The position numbers and the translations under genes are program-made. A model generated the notes under the pieces. That model made no database searches, was not told where the DNA came from, and saw nothing but the letters and a program-made list of their open reading frames with translations. This document shows positions 32,587 to 43,295 of a stretch of 64,000 bases of DNA, one piece after another; within the stretch, counting starts at the first letter, position 1; every line of letters begins with the position of its first letter. The DNA comes from Morella rubra (Eukaryota; Streptophyta; Magnoliopsida; Fagales; Myricaceae). The stretch is taken from assembly GCA_003952965.2 (NCBI GenBank), contig RXIC02000012.1:1106967-1170966 (forward strand), read 5' to 3'.

Positions 32587-32870
32587 TATACGTTGGTGCA
32601 CATTCAAGTCCCACGAGATATTCCCTTGCCCAATGAATTTACCTGATGTCACAGCTTAAATATGTTTGAACATCTATATGGCCAAACAAATGAGCTTGAA
32701 TTATTTGATACCCCTTGATGCCCGGGAAAATTATACGTTGGTGCACTTTCGAGTCCCACAAGATATTCCCCTGCCCAATGAATTAACGTGATGTCGTAGC
32801 TTAAATATGTTTGAACATCTGTATGGCCAGAAAAATGAGCTTGAATTATTTGATACCCCTTGATGCCCAA
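32587..32870 (+). repeat. 145-bp tandem duplication
   Basis: TATACGTTGGTGCAC opens both copies (32587 and 32732) and CCCCTTGATGCCC closes both (about 32723 and 32868). A few substitutions separate them, so the event is fairly recent. The phrase GAATTATTTGATACC recurs at about 34851, on the other side of the SIRE LTR. Confidence 0.8.
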
Positions 32871-32885
32871 GCATATATGTTGGAA

Positions 32886-34312
32886 TGTGATAGTCGCGCT
32901 AAAAATTTGAGAGAGCAAAAACAACCCAAGAGGGGGGGGTGAATTGGGTTTTATAAAAACTTTTAACCTTTTTCTTATAAAACGAATTTGTAGAGATCCC
33001 CTTTTCCTTTTTCTAAAGAGCAAGAGAGTAGATCTAAACAATCAAGGAATAATGAAGAATAAAAGGAATAGTTAAAGAAGCACAATAAATAGATATCAAC
33101 AATAAATAGAGATAAGGGTAGAGAGATGACACTGTGACTTTTAGGTGGTTCGGCCAACACTTGCCTACGTCCACCCCCAAGGCTATTGACTTCCTTGGGC
33201 TTTCTTCACTATCTTCAAATAGGAAGTACACCTTAGCTTCCGGGTGCTAAGGAACCTTTACAAAGTGTTTTTGAGCTTACACTTTAACTCACTCTCACAA
33301 ATCCTCACAACCTAGAGGATTTCTTCTACCCAACAAGTAGGACAAGTGTTTTCCCAAACACTCACGTGTTTTTCAAGAACGAGTACAAAGGGAATCTTAG
33401 TAAAAGCTCTTTAAGCTGAATAAACAAGTATGAAGTACTGAGGTGTGCAAAGAGACAAGATTCACAAAGAAAGTAATAGTATTTGCAGGTGGGAGTACGA
33501 GCTTTCTTGGTTGGTGGAGCTTCTTTCTTCCTCAAAGCTTTTTCTCTTTCTAGAAATTAGGGCAAGAGTTAATAGCGCACACTTCCACTTTTTCTCTCTC
33601 CATCTTCTTCTATTTAAAGCTCCTAGGGCACCAAGGGTCTTCTTGTAAAGTTTGAGTGTCGTTGGAGGTCATTAAGACCATTTGGATACTTTTTGAATGA
33701 GTTGACGTTGCTCCAGGATTTCTGCAAAATCGTGCAATGTGTCGACACATTGATGGTATGTGCTGACACATTAAAATTGGCCTGAAAATAACCTCTCGGG
33801 TGTTAGTTCAATGTGTCGACACTATGGCTCAATGTGTCGACACTTCCAACACTTAGTCAAAAAAATATTTCGAATGACCTAAACAACAGACTCTCGGTAG
33901 TAGTTCAATGTGTCGACACTATGGTCCAATGTGTCGACACTTCCAACACTTAGAAGAAATTTAGAAAGATTTTGAAAAACAACTCTCGGGTAGTAGTGTA
34001 ATGTGTCGACACTTATGGTCCAATATGTCGACACTTCCAACACTTAGACAAAAAATTGTTCTTTAACAACAACTACCCCAATTCAATAAATCTCAAAAAT
34101 ACTTACAATATAAAAGATGATCAATTAGCAAGAGTAATGATGATCAAGTAAGCTTGGAGAGATTTTACAAAAGGAAACCTTGATACTCTTAAAAATATAA
34201 TTTTCTTGAAAAGGAATTTCAATGTAAAATCTAATAGTCTAGAATAAGTATGAAAACTTTGTTATCATCAAAACCAAAATAGATTGTTTGTAAGAACAAC
34301 CTTGGGCTAACA
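32886..34312 (-). mobile_element. SIRE solo LTR, reversed
   Basis: On the minus strand it runs from TGTTAGCCCAAGG (34312 downward) to AACCCAATTCACC...TTGGGTTG and a longer than usual tail ending CTATCACA at 32886. Candidate 5-bp flanks differ (TGGAA, AAATT), so the outer end is tentative. U3 is enlarged by three ~95-bp repeats with GTCGAC motifs. A minus-strand TATA-type box (TTTAAATA) lies near 33610. Confidence 0.7.
33740..34047 (-). promoter_or_regulatory. GTCGAC motif cluster with triplicated U3 unit
   Basis: Seven TGTCGACAC copies plus one TGCTGACAC. Six of the seven lie in a unit that starts CTCTCGG and ends TCCAACACTTAG, present at 33792-33856, 33891-33953 and 33983-34047, with ~35-bp spacers. 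The cluster lies ~125 bp upstream of the TATA box on the LTR's own strand. Confidence 0.65.
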
Positions 34313-34387
34313 AAATTAAATATTTCTTTTGTTAATTTGTGGTTAATATTTTTTAAGTATAAATAGAAAATTAAATACTTGTTTTGT

Positions 34388-34870
34388 TACCACTGGATTC
34401 CCTTTCGCTCTCCAACTTGCACGAAATAAAGATATATATGGGTTTTTTTTACATGCAGCTTCCTGTATGCTTTCCATCATGACCGATCAAAACTTATAAA
34501 TGTTCTTTTTTTCAACGTGTTGCTCCCCTTGAGATATCCAACTCGCGTGAGCAAAACTTATGTAAGTTTAGGTTTTATGCGTCGCTCCCTTTGTGCTCTC
34601 CATAGCGAAACGTACATAATTATTATTATTCTTTTTTTTTTTTTACTTTTTTTATCGTGTTGCTTCCCTTGAGATCGCTAACTTATGCCAGCAAAATTAT
34701 ATATAAGTTTAGTTTTTTACGTGATGCTCCCCTTGCGTTCAACAACTGGCGCGCTATATAATTTATTTTTAACGTGTTGCTTCCTTTGCTTCTTTTTTAA
34801 AATCGTCTCTTTTTTTTTTTCATTATTTTGTGGTGGTTAAGTCTAGCTTCCTTTGAATTATTTGATACCT
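34388..34870 (-). repeat. GGAAGC array III (inverted)
   Basis: On + the units read as the complement (for example GATTCCCTTTCGCTCTCCAA near 34407), with about six diverged copies and T-rich spacers. Its right end (TTGCTTCCTTTGCTTCTTTT, then GGTTAAGTCTAGCTTCC) repeats at the right end of array IV, so III and IV look like copies of one larger segment. Confidence 0.65.
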
Positions 34871-35904
34871 TTGAATTATTTTTGAAATGTATTTACCTTG
34901 CGAGGTAATTTAGAAGTATCACATTCCAAAAAATCTACGTCGTTAAAAGAATGTTATCTGGTAAGGATTGTCTATTTGTTTTCCTTTTCACACCAACTAT
35001 AGAATAGGCTGTCACAATAATAACATATCATAACAATCATATATCATAGTAGCACCATTTACATATAGACCCAAAACGGAAGGGCACCACTATTAACACA
35101 ACATACTGACTTCAATACATGAAGATCCAAAATGAACATAAAGTCAATAAACGCAAGATCACGACTAATAACACACCTAGTTCGACTTACATACAAGCAT
35201 GCGAATAATAACATACCTACTAGTTTGAAACAATACAAGTTAAAACGAATTACACTGGGTAGTCATACCGTTGACACCACTGAGGGCGCTGACACTATAG
35301 GGCATGCCTCACAACAGGGACACTCAGTCTCCCACAATTCATCTAATATCGTCATTCTAGATTGCACTGTAGAGGACTAGCTAGTGGTGGAAGCCCAGCC
35401 ACCCTCCTTGAGGTTGGCCGTTGTGGCGATGGTAGGGTGCTATCACGGATTACAATGATCTCCGGAGCAGTGGTCACACATGGAGGACTTGTTTGGATAT
35501 CGGTTGGACAACAATCATGGTTGATGAGTGGTTCTCCATCAAATGAAACAAGGCAGTTTTCATAGTATTCTCACAACTGCAACGAGGGAGTGTTGACAAT
35601 ATTCTTAAAGGCCAGTTTTGCAGGGTGAATTGCGAGGGAGAATTTTTAAGAAGTGAACTTGAAGGGGCACCAGGTTATAAAAGGGGAACTAAAGTAATGA
35701 CACATACTCCACAGTGGGTTAGGATGTGCAGAGAAGTGACCTGTGACATATATCCAGTTCGAGAATAGAAAAATAGAACTGTGAAATAATGGACTTTTGA
35801 GAGAGCAGGGTGTAGATCGTGGTCATTGGTTTGCCGATCCACCGCACAGTGAAATTCCCTTCCGTAGGAGCTCTCCTACAGAGAAAATTAAATAAGTTGT
35901 ATTT
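34871..35904. other. segment between inverted arrays, no recognised gene
   Basis: Frames at 35132-35380 (+, 82 codons) and 35362-35565 (+) have no family features. GC is higher at 35260-35560, where short protein-like stretches occur on both strands. GTAGGAG-CT-CTCCTAC near 35865 is a small hairpin. Confidence 0.3.
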
Positions 35905-36465
35905 AAGACTAGCTTCTTTATGCTCTCTAACATTAAGTTGTGGCCTCATTGTGCTTTCTACTTTAACTTGCCCAAGATTTTCTATTAGAAAATTAAATGA
36001 TTTTTTTACCTATGTATTGCTTCCCTTGCGCTCTTTAACTCACGCGGCCAAAATTATGACTTTTGTTAATTGGCTTATAATATTTTTGAAGTATATTTGC
36101 AGAGCGAAAACTAAATAATTATGCTATTAGGAATCGCTAACCTATCACTATCCAACTAGCACGAGCAGAACTTATATCAATTTTTTTTCCAACTTGTTCG
36201 ACCGAAACGTATACAATTATTTGTACCTGTGTGTTGCTTCCCTTGAGATATCCAACTCATGCGACGAAAACTTATGCAAATTTTTTAACGTGTTGTATCC
36301 CTTCCGATCTCCAACTTGCACGAGGAAAACTTATATAATTATTTTTCTAACATGTTGCTTCCTTTGCTTCTTTTTTTAATCTTAGCTTCCCTTCCACTCT
36401 CCAACGTAACCCATTTAATTCTTTTACTATTTGTTTTGGTTAAGTGTAGCTTCCATTATGCAACA
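35905..36465 (-). repeat. GGAAGC array IV (inverted)
   Basis: Complement units such as GCTTCCCTTGCGCTCTTTAA (about 36027), GCTTCCCTTGAGATATCCAA (about 36235) and TCCCTTCCGATCTCCAACTT (about 36297) repeat about seven times. It lies ~1.3 kb left of the PIF transposase region. Confidence 0.65.
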
Positions 36466-37770
36466 AAGCATTAGCAAAAACATATATCCGATAAATTAAA
36501 GTGCCGCTTTTGTGATTAGCTTAGCAAAGTAGTTGCACATTATTCTACATGAACTGGGTGATTTTACCATGTAATACCACAATATACAAATGGTTCAACT
36601 TTGCATGATAACCGATAATCGTATGGGGCAGATACCCTCTTTTTTTATGTCAAAAATGCATTCATATAACATTTAATTCATTGTTCTGAACAAAATTGTT
36701 GAGAAGATGCACGTCAACGTTACTAATGGCTTGCATTATTATAAAAGATTATTTTCCGTTTGATTTATTAAAAAGAGAGCCTCTTTTTTATTAAAAGGAG
36801 TCAAATAGATATTAGCGTGTGTTATAGGTGTTCTGCCCATTCTGCTGTCTACATTCGAGTCTTGCCCAGCATTATTTCAGTCCACTGTAGAAGATGTGAT
36901 AGGCATGGGGAAGGCCTTTGCCGCTGGTTGTCACGCACTTTCTCCTTCTATATGAGAGAGTGAAACGATAATAACCACAATAGTTGCTAAGAGGAAAGAA
37001 AAAGAGAAAGAAGATCTAGAAAGAAGAAGAGGAGGTTCAAGGGGATTATACTCTGTCTTTTCTTCTTATTATAGTTTATAATAGATTTATAGAATAAGTT
37101 TTGTCGTTTTAGTGTTTGTAGGTTCGGTTACGAGAAGGATGTCTCAGGAAATTAGCAAAGGTAAGCCAGTTCCAAAATACCTAATCAAAGGGCACCTTGG
37201 TCTCAATTTTTATGAATAATATTGCATGTGAAAAAATTAATCTCTTGTTAAATATAGTCTCTATTGTAGTTGCATGTGGTAAGCAGTGATACTCTGCGCG
37301 TGATTAGTAACATAAGAATGTACTGAATTTTCTTTATGTTGTATTTGGCGGAAAATATTAGTATTATCGTAGTAAAAAAGATAATGTATGGAGTGTAGTT
37401 GCTAAACAATAAACCAGCTTAATTCAAATTTAGTGGCAGGCAAAAATCTGCAAAAGTGACCAACTTGGTCATTAGTTTATAGGTTAGATTCATTAAATCT
37501 TTTGAAGGCTGGAGGAGTTGATTATGCATAATAAAGTTGAAATGATGCTTTGTTAATGAAATGTTGAAGGTGTGACATATATAACAGTACTCTTAGGATA
37601 TTGTAACAATTAAATGAAATGTGCTGTAAATTAACATTTTATCTAGAGGATTGATACAACCTTTCTTAAATTTTTAAAACAATAATGATACTGTTTTATG
37701 GTGCATTTGGATTACATTTTTTTTATAATCGTTACAATACGAGGAAAATCTGAGTGCATGAAGTTGGTTA
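36466..37770. other. 5' flank of PIF transposase, one exon-like piece
   Basis: No domain is seen. At 37139-37160 a short open piece (ATG, MSQEISK) ends directly at GTAAG, a good splice donor, and is preceded by a purine-rich leader. It could be a first non-conserved exon of the transposon gene. GGTGCATTTGGATTAC near 37700 resembles a Harbinger/Tourist end, but no partner was found. Confidence 0.3.
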
Positions 37771-40690
37771 ATGGACTGCAATGAGATGATCAATCCGGTG
37801 CTTTTGGAGAATCCTGTGCACCCATTGTCAATGGAAGAGGACGAACGGTGGAAAAATATATTTTGTATTATGTTAATGGCTGCCCAGAGGCGAGTTGTAG
37901 TTAATAAAATACCACAACGGACGTCTATACTTCAGAAAGATATGTTTGTGGAGGAGAAGTTGATAGGCCACAAATGCATGTTTTATGAAATTTTTCACAT
38001 GAGAAAAGAGACATTTCGGTTATTATGTGGCGAGTTTCGACAAAAAAATTGGTAGTAGACTCTAAAGGACTAAGGGTGAAGGAGTCCGTGATGATATTCC
38101 TTATGATTGTCGCACATCGACAAGGGATGCATTTTGCTGGTGACTGGTTCCAACATTCTATGGAGACAATATGTAGTCACTTTAGATGTGTGATGCGTGG
38201 AGTTTATCGTATAGGGATGACCATATTGACTCCTCACCGATGGGAAGGAACACATCCACACGTGGCATACAATCACAAGTACTACCCGTGGTTTTAGGTA
38301 ATCAAATCTTCTAATGTAATTCGTTATGCACATTTTGTAGTGGTAGTGCAACGGGATTTATTATAGATATGGTGTGATATTGTAGAATTGAATTGGAGCC
38401 ATTGATGGGACCCAAGTGAGTGCATGGGCTCTGTGAAGATTTCATACTACATTCAGGAATAGGAATAGAGACATTGCCCAAAATGTTCTTGCGGTGTGCG
38501 ATTTTGATACACTATTCACTTTTGTTTCCTCAAGCTCGAAAGGTTCTGTGCACGACTCTCGTGTATTCTATGATGCAGTCTGTGAGTCTAAATAGCAACC
38601 CAAGAGAGGGGTGAATTGGGTTTTAATAAAAATTGAAACTTTTTTGAAGATAGCTTAAGCAAGTGAACAATAAAGCGTAAAGCACCACAAATATTAATAT
38701 GAAGCAAATAATATGAGAAATATAGTTAGAGAGATGACACTAGAGTTTTAGGTGGTTCGGCCAACACTTATCTACGTCCACCCCCAGGCTATTGACTTTC
38801 TTAGGCTTCCTTCACTATTCTCCAAATAACAAGTACACCTTAGCTTCACGGGTGCAAAGAAACCTTTACAAAACGTTTTGCAAGCTCATGCTTTAACTCT
38901 CTTCACAAATCCCAAAACCCAAGGGATTTCTTCTACCCTCACGAGTAGGACAAGTGTTTACCCAACACTCAAGTGTTTAAAAAAAGATGGGTACAAAGGA
39001 ATAATAAAGAAGGCTCTCTAAGCCAAATAAGCAAGTGGAAACAACAATAGTGAGCAAGAAGACAAGATTCTTGTAGGAAAGCTTAAGTATTGACAAATGC
39101 GAGTACTAGCTTTCTTGGTAGGTGCGTTCTTCTCTCTTCTTCAAAGCTCTTTCTCTCTAGAAGTTGTGGCGTAAAATAATTGCAAGTTTGTTGTCTTTAT
39201 CTCTCTATCTTCTTCTATTTATAGCCCTTTTGTCTTCAAAGATCTTCAAAACCCTCAAGAGTACCGTTGGAAGGATACCCAAGTCTTTTTGGAGCTATTT
39301 AAATGAGCTAGCGACGCTCTAGTGTTTTTTGTGAAATCGCAGCATGTGTTGTCACGCCCCGTGCCAATGGTGTTACATGTGTCGACACCACAATATTGGT
39401 TTGGAAATGTGCTCTCGGGTGTCAATGCGATGTGTCGACCCCATCCATCAATGTGTCAACACCCTAAAGATTGCTCTCGAGTATCAGTGCAATGTGTCGA
39501 CATCATTCCTAAATGTGTTGACACTATCTGTCGACATTATTCCTCAATGTCTTGACACTATCAGTGCTGGAGAGAAAAATCAGCAACTTGAAAGTGTCCT
39601 TTACATTTCAAAACTTTTTTAAACACCTATAAAAAGAAAAATTGATCTTTCAACTCTGTGCAATGGTGTTTAAGTACGATTATGATTAATAGAGAGAGAT
39701 AACCTCAATCTTGTGAAACACTTTTGAAAAATTGTGGATTGATAAAATCATCAAAATCTTCAAAGCACTCAGTAATTTTTGTTATCATCAAAATCAAATA
39801 CAGATTGTTTGCAAAATAACCTTGGGCTAAAACAATCACTAGGCCAGAAAATAACTTTCCTTTTCCACCACCTGGTACAAACGAAAAACATATATTCCCA
39901 CTGACAAAAAATTCGTACCTGCTGATAATTGAATTCATTATCCAAACTCTCATATAGCATATGAAGCCATATGAAGAATGTGAGTTCCTGCAATAATTTA
40001 TGTATAGATGCGCATTAATGCATAATGAAGATTTTGGGGTTCAACATATATATAATTGTTTAGGTTATCATTAATGCATGTTTAAACATGATTCATTGCT
40101 TTTATACATGTGCAAATGTGAACTACATTGTTTAAGTACTTTATAATTTGTTTTTCGTAGCATGTAATTATTTTTTTGTAGCACATATCAATTAGAGGCA
40201 ATGAATGAGGTCATTCCAAAATTAAAAAAATTAAGGATGACATTGTATTCTCGTGTAGGAAACTTTTATGTCACAGATGCTGGATTTCCCATAGTAAGGG
40301 GATTTCTTCCACCATTCAAAGGAGAGTGTTATCATTTGCGTCAATATCAAGGGAATGTTGGGCTCCAAGAGGGAAGAAGGAGTTATTCAACTACTTGCAC
40401 TCATCATTGCGTAATATAATTGAAGGTGTTTTGGGGTCTTGAAACTACAATTTCCAATGTTGAGGGAGATGCCCTGTTACAGTTTCACAAAGCAACCTTG
40501 CACAACTTTGTAATGATTCACCAACAAGAAGACACCATGTTCCAGAGTTATTATAGAGAGGATATGATTATGGATGGAAAAAGGCAGTTCGGCCTTAACA
40601 TGACCCAGTTTGCTTCTCTAAAGATAGGGCACATTTGATGTCTTTTGATCGGAATGCAATGGCCGATATGATGTGGGTGCAACAACATTG
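37771..40690 (+). pseudogene. PIF/Harbinger transposase, copy A (split by LTR)
   Basis: 37771-38055 gives FYEIFHMRKETFRLLCGEF, and 38049-38297 gives VKESVMIFLMIVAHRQG and FQHSMETICSHFRCVMRG, the helix-turn-helix front of a Harbinger nuclease. Around 38390-38580, in a shifted frame, comes GAIDGTQVSAWAL, holding the first catalytic Asp, then NRNRDIAQNVLAVCDFD. A reversed SIRE LTR interrupts (38581-39834). The nuclease then resumes with FPFPPPG, a probable intron, and NFYVTDAGFPIVRGFLPPFK, holding the second Asp. The end (40420-40640) has lost the catalytic Glu region partly by deletion: the frame reads IIEGVLGS where copy B has IIERCFGV. Several frameshifts show it is inactive. Confidence 0.8.
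38581..39834 (-). mobile_element. SIRE solo LTR inside PIF transposase
   Basis: Left end TGTGAGTCTAAATAGCAACC, right end CTTGGGCTAAAACA, 1,254 bp. The empty site is seen in copy B at about 41227 (GTAGTCACTAGGCC). The flanks here are CAGTC (38576-38580) and CAATC or ATC (39833-39837), so the 5-bp duplication has one change and the inner end is off by two bases. U3 has degenerate GTCGAC motifs (39345-39560) and a TATA box (complement of TATTTATA at 39217-39224). Confidence 0.8.
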
Positions 40691-40704
40691 ATTGGAAGTT
40701 TCGA

Positions 40705-42114
40705 TAAAAAGAATTGGTAGTAGACTCTAAAAGACTAAGGGTGGAGGAGTCCGTGATAATATTCCTTATGATTGTCGGACATCCACAAGGGATGCGTTTT
40801 GTTGGCGACCGGTTCCAACATTCTATGGAGACAATATGTCGTCACTTTAGACATGTGATACGTGGACTTGTTGTATAGGGATGACCAAATTGACTCCTCA
40901 CTGATGGGAAGGAACACATACATATGTGGCACACAATCGCAAGTACTACACGTGGTTTAGGTTATCAAATCTTCTAATGTAATTCGTTATGCACATTTTG
41001 CAATAGTAGTGCAACGAGGTTTATTACCAATTTGGTGTGATATTGTAGAATTGTATTGGACGCAAGTGAGTGCATGGGCTCTGTGAAGATTTCATACTGC
41101 ATGCAAGAACTAGAAGTTGGACATTGCCCAAAATGTTCTTGCAGTATGCAATTTTGATATGCTATTCACTTTTGTTTACTCAGGCTGGGAAGAGTCTGCG
41201 CATGACTCTCATGTATTTTGTGATGTAGTCACTAGGCCAGAAAATAAATTCCCTTTTCCATCACTAGGTACCTACAAAAAACATATATTTATGTTGACAA
41301 AAAATTCATACTTGCTGATAATTTAATTCATTATCTAGACTCCCATATGGCATATGAAGCCATTTGAAAAATGTGAATTTTTGGAATAATTTATGTATAG
41401 AAGTGCACCATTACTGGGGCTGAAAGATGTTGGGGTTCGACATATATATAATTGTTTAGTTTATCGATAATGCATAATTAAGCATGATGCATTGCGCCTA
41501 TACACGTGCAAATGTGAACTACGTTGGTTAACTAGTTTATAATTTCCTTTTCGTAGCATGTAATTATTTTTCTGTAGCACATATCAATTAGGGGCGATGA
41601 ATGAGGTCAGTCCAAAATTAAAAAATTAAGGTTGACATTATATTCTCATGCAAGAAACTTTTACGTCGTGGAAGCTAGATTTCCCATAGCAAGGGGATTT
41701 CTACTACCATTCAAAGGAGGGAGTTATCATTTACATCAATATTGAGGGAATGTTGGGGCTCCAAGAGGGATAAAGGAGTTATTCGACTATTTGCACTCAT
41801 CGTTGTGTAATATAATTGAAAGGTGTTTTGGGGTCATGAAACTGCGATTTTCGTTGTTGAGGGAGATGCCCTGTTACAGTCTCACAAAGAAACCATGCAT
41901 TATTACTGCATGCTATACCTTGGATAACTTTGTAATGATTCACCGACGAGAAGACACCATGTTCCAGAGTTATTCTGGAGAGGATATCATAATTGATGGA
42001 AAAGGGCAGTTCGCCCATTACATGACCCTGTTTTGCTTCTCCAAAGATGGGGCACATTTGATGTCTTCTGATCGGGATGCAATGGCCGATATGATGTGGG
42101 CGCAACAGCATTGA
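40705..42114 (+). pseudogene. PIF/Harbinger transposase, tandem copy B
   Basis: Starts inside the domain (CGATAAAAAGAATTGGTAGTAG, as at 38040 in copy A) and runs to the same C-terminus. It reads DIAQNVLAVCNFDMLFTFVY and then GWEESAHDSHVFCDVV (about 41117-41230), an intron-like gap (about 41270-41580), then NIIERCFGVMKLRFSLLREM with the third catalytic residue (Glu) and FVMIHRREDTMFQ. The last ORF (41791-42114) is open to the natural end at DAMADMMWAQQH. The GAIDGT Asp block is damaged here (TTGTATTGGACGCAAGTG near 41052). It is therefore better at its C-terminus than copy A and worse at its centre. Confidence 0.8.
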
Positions 42115-42278
42115 TAGGGAGTTTAAAATGGTCTGTGATAATCTGATTGCTGCCACCTGTATTATCTTTCTGGGTTTGCTTGTCATGTATCCTTTGAAGT
42201 ATAAACTCTATCCTGGTTGGGTACTTGTCTTGAATAAAATAGTATAAACTGCTTATTATGTATGATTACTTGGCATGA

Positions 42279-42689
42279 TGTTTTGGGAAGACTTTTAAAG
42301 GAAGGGCACACAGTATATGTTAAACAGATATATTTCTCATATATGTAAATTGGCTTTCCTAGATGGAAGCTGGGGATTCTTTGTGTTGCTGTGGTTGTGG
42401 CCCAATGCAAATATGTGTTGCTATAATGAGGAGATTGAAAATTATGGACGATGCTTTTATTGTTGCCCTACTAGTCAGCTAGGACTTGGTTGTTTTGGGA
42501 AGACTTAAAGGAAGGGCACACAGTATATGTTAAACATAATTTCTCATATATGTAAATTGGCTTTCCTAGATGGAAGCTGGGGATTCTTTGTGTTGCTGTG
42601 GTTGTGGCCCAATGCAAATATGTGTTGCTATAAAGGAGAAAAATTATGGACGATGCTTTTATTGTTGCCCTACTAGTCAGCTAGGACTT
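42279..42689 (+). repeat. 212-bp tandem duplication
   Basis: TGTTTTGGGAAGACTT starts both copies (42279 and 42491) and CAGCTAGGACTT ends both (42487 and 42689). Nearly identical apart from small deletions, so it is recent. It lies just downstream of the PIF copy B stop. Confidence 0.85.
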
Positions 42690-43290
42690 TTCTCAATCCT
42701 AAACATTCTGAGATGACAAAAATACCCCCTTTATTGAAAGGCAACCATGTTAAGTTTTTACTATAGATAAAAATGTTTTCAACATTTTTTATGCACTAAT
42801 TAGGCTTAGTGATCATTGTAGGATCACCCAGGGGTCATGAGGTTTTATTTGGGTGGAAGACTACCACTCAATTCGTCTAATTCATTGTGCGATCAGAGAA
42901 AATGAGGCCATGGATAGTAGGCCCCAAAAAAACAAACACAGGGAAGCTAGATCATGCATAGTCAATCTGATGGCAATAATACTCAAACTTTTGGGCATGC
43001 TACTTGCGAAATGACACTGCACCTGTGACATTTGCATCGTATCTAGTTGTTTAATGCGTAAGGCATATTTGACCTGTGTAATATTTCGTTGCCTTTTTTA
43101 ATTTGTAAGATGCATCGTACTTAGGTTTCTAGTTATTTAATTTGTAAGGCGTATTTGACTTGTTTAATTTGTAAGATGTATCGTATTTGGAAAGATGTAT
43201 TTGACTTGTTTTAAATTTCATTGACCTGTTTAAATTGTAGGACGAATATCTCGATGGACAACATTGGTTGTATGTCTTCTTAGCCCAAGA
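42690..43290. other. no gene; short TTTGTAAG(A/G)TG direct repeats
   Basis: Phrases such as TAATTTGTAAGATG...ATCGTA and GTATTTGACTTGTTT recur three to four times at 43025-43245. No coding signal. Confidence 0.35.
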
Positions 43291-43295
43291 GACAT

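Noticed and set aside
33740-34047. Regularly spaced palindromes that look like a CRISPR array
   Set aside because: Spacers are themselves repeated, the genome is eukaryotic, and the motifs are inside an LTR U3.
37697-37712. GGTGCATTTGGATTAC as left TIR of the PIF element
   Set aside because: No inverted partner or TAA/TTA pair was found between 42 and 43.3 kb, so the end cannot be supported.
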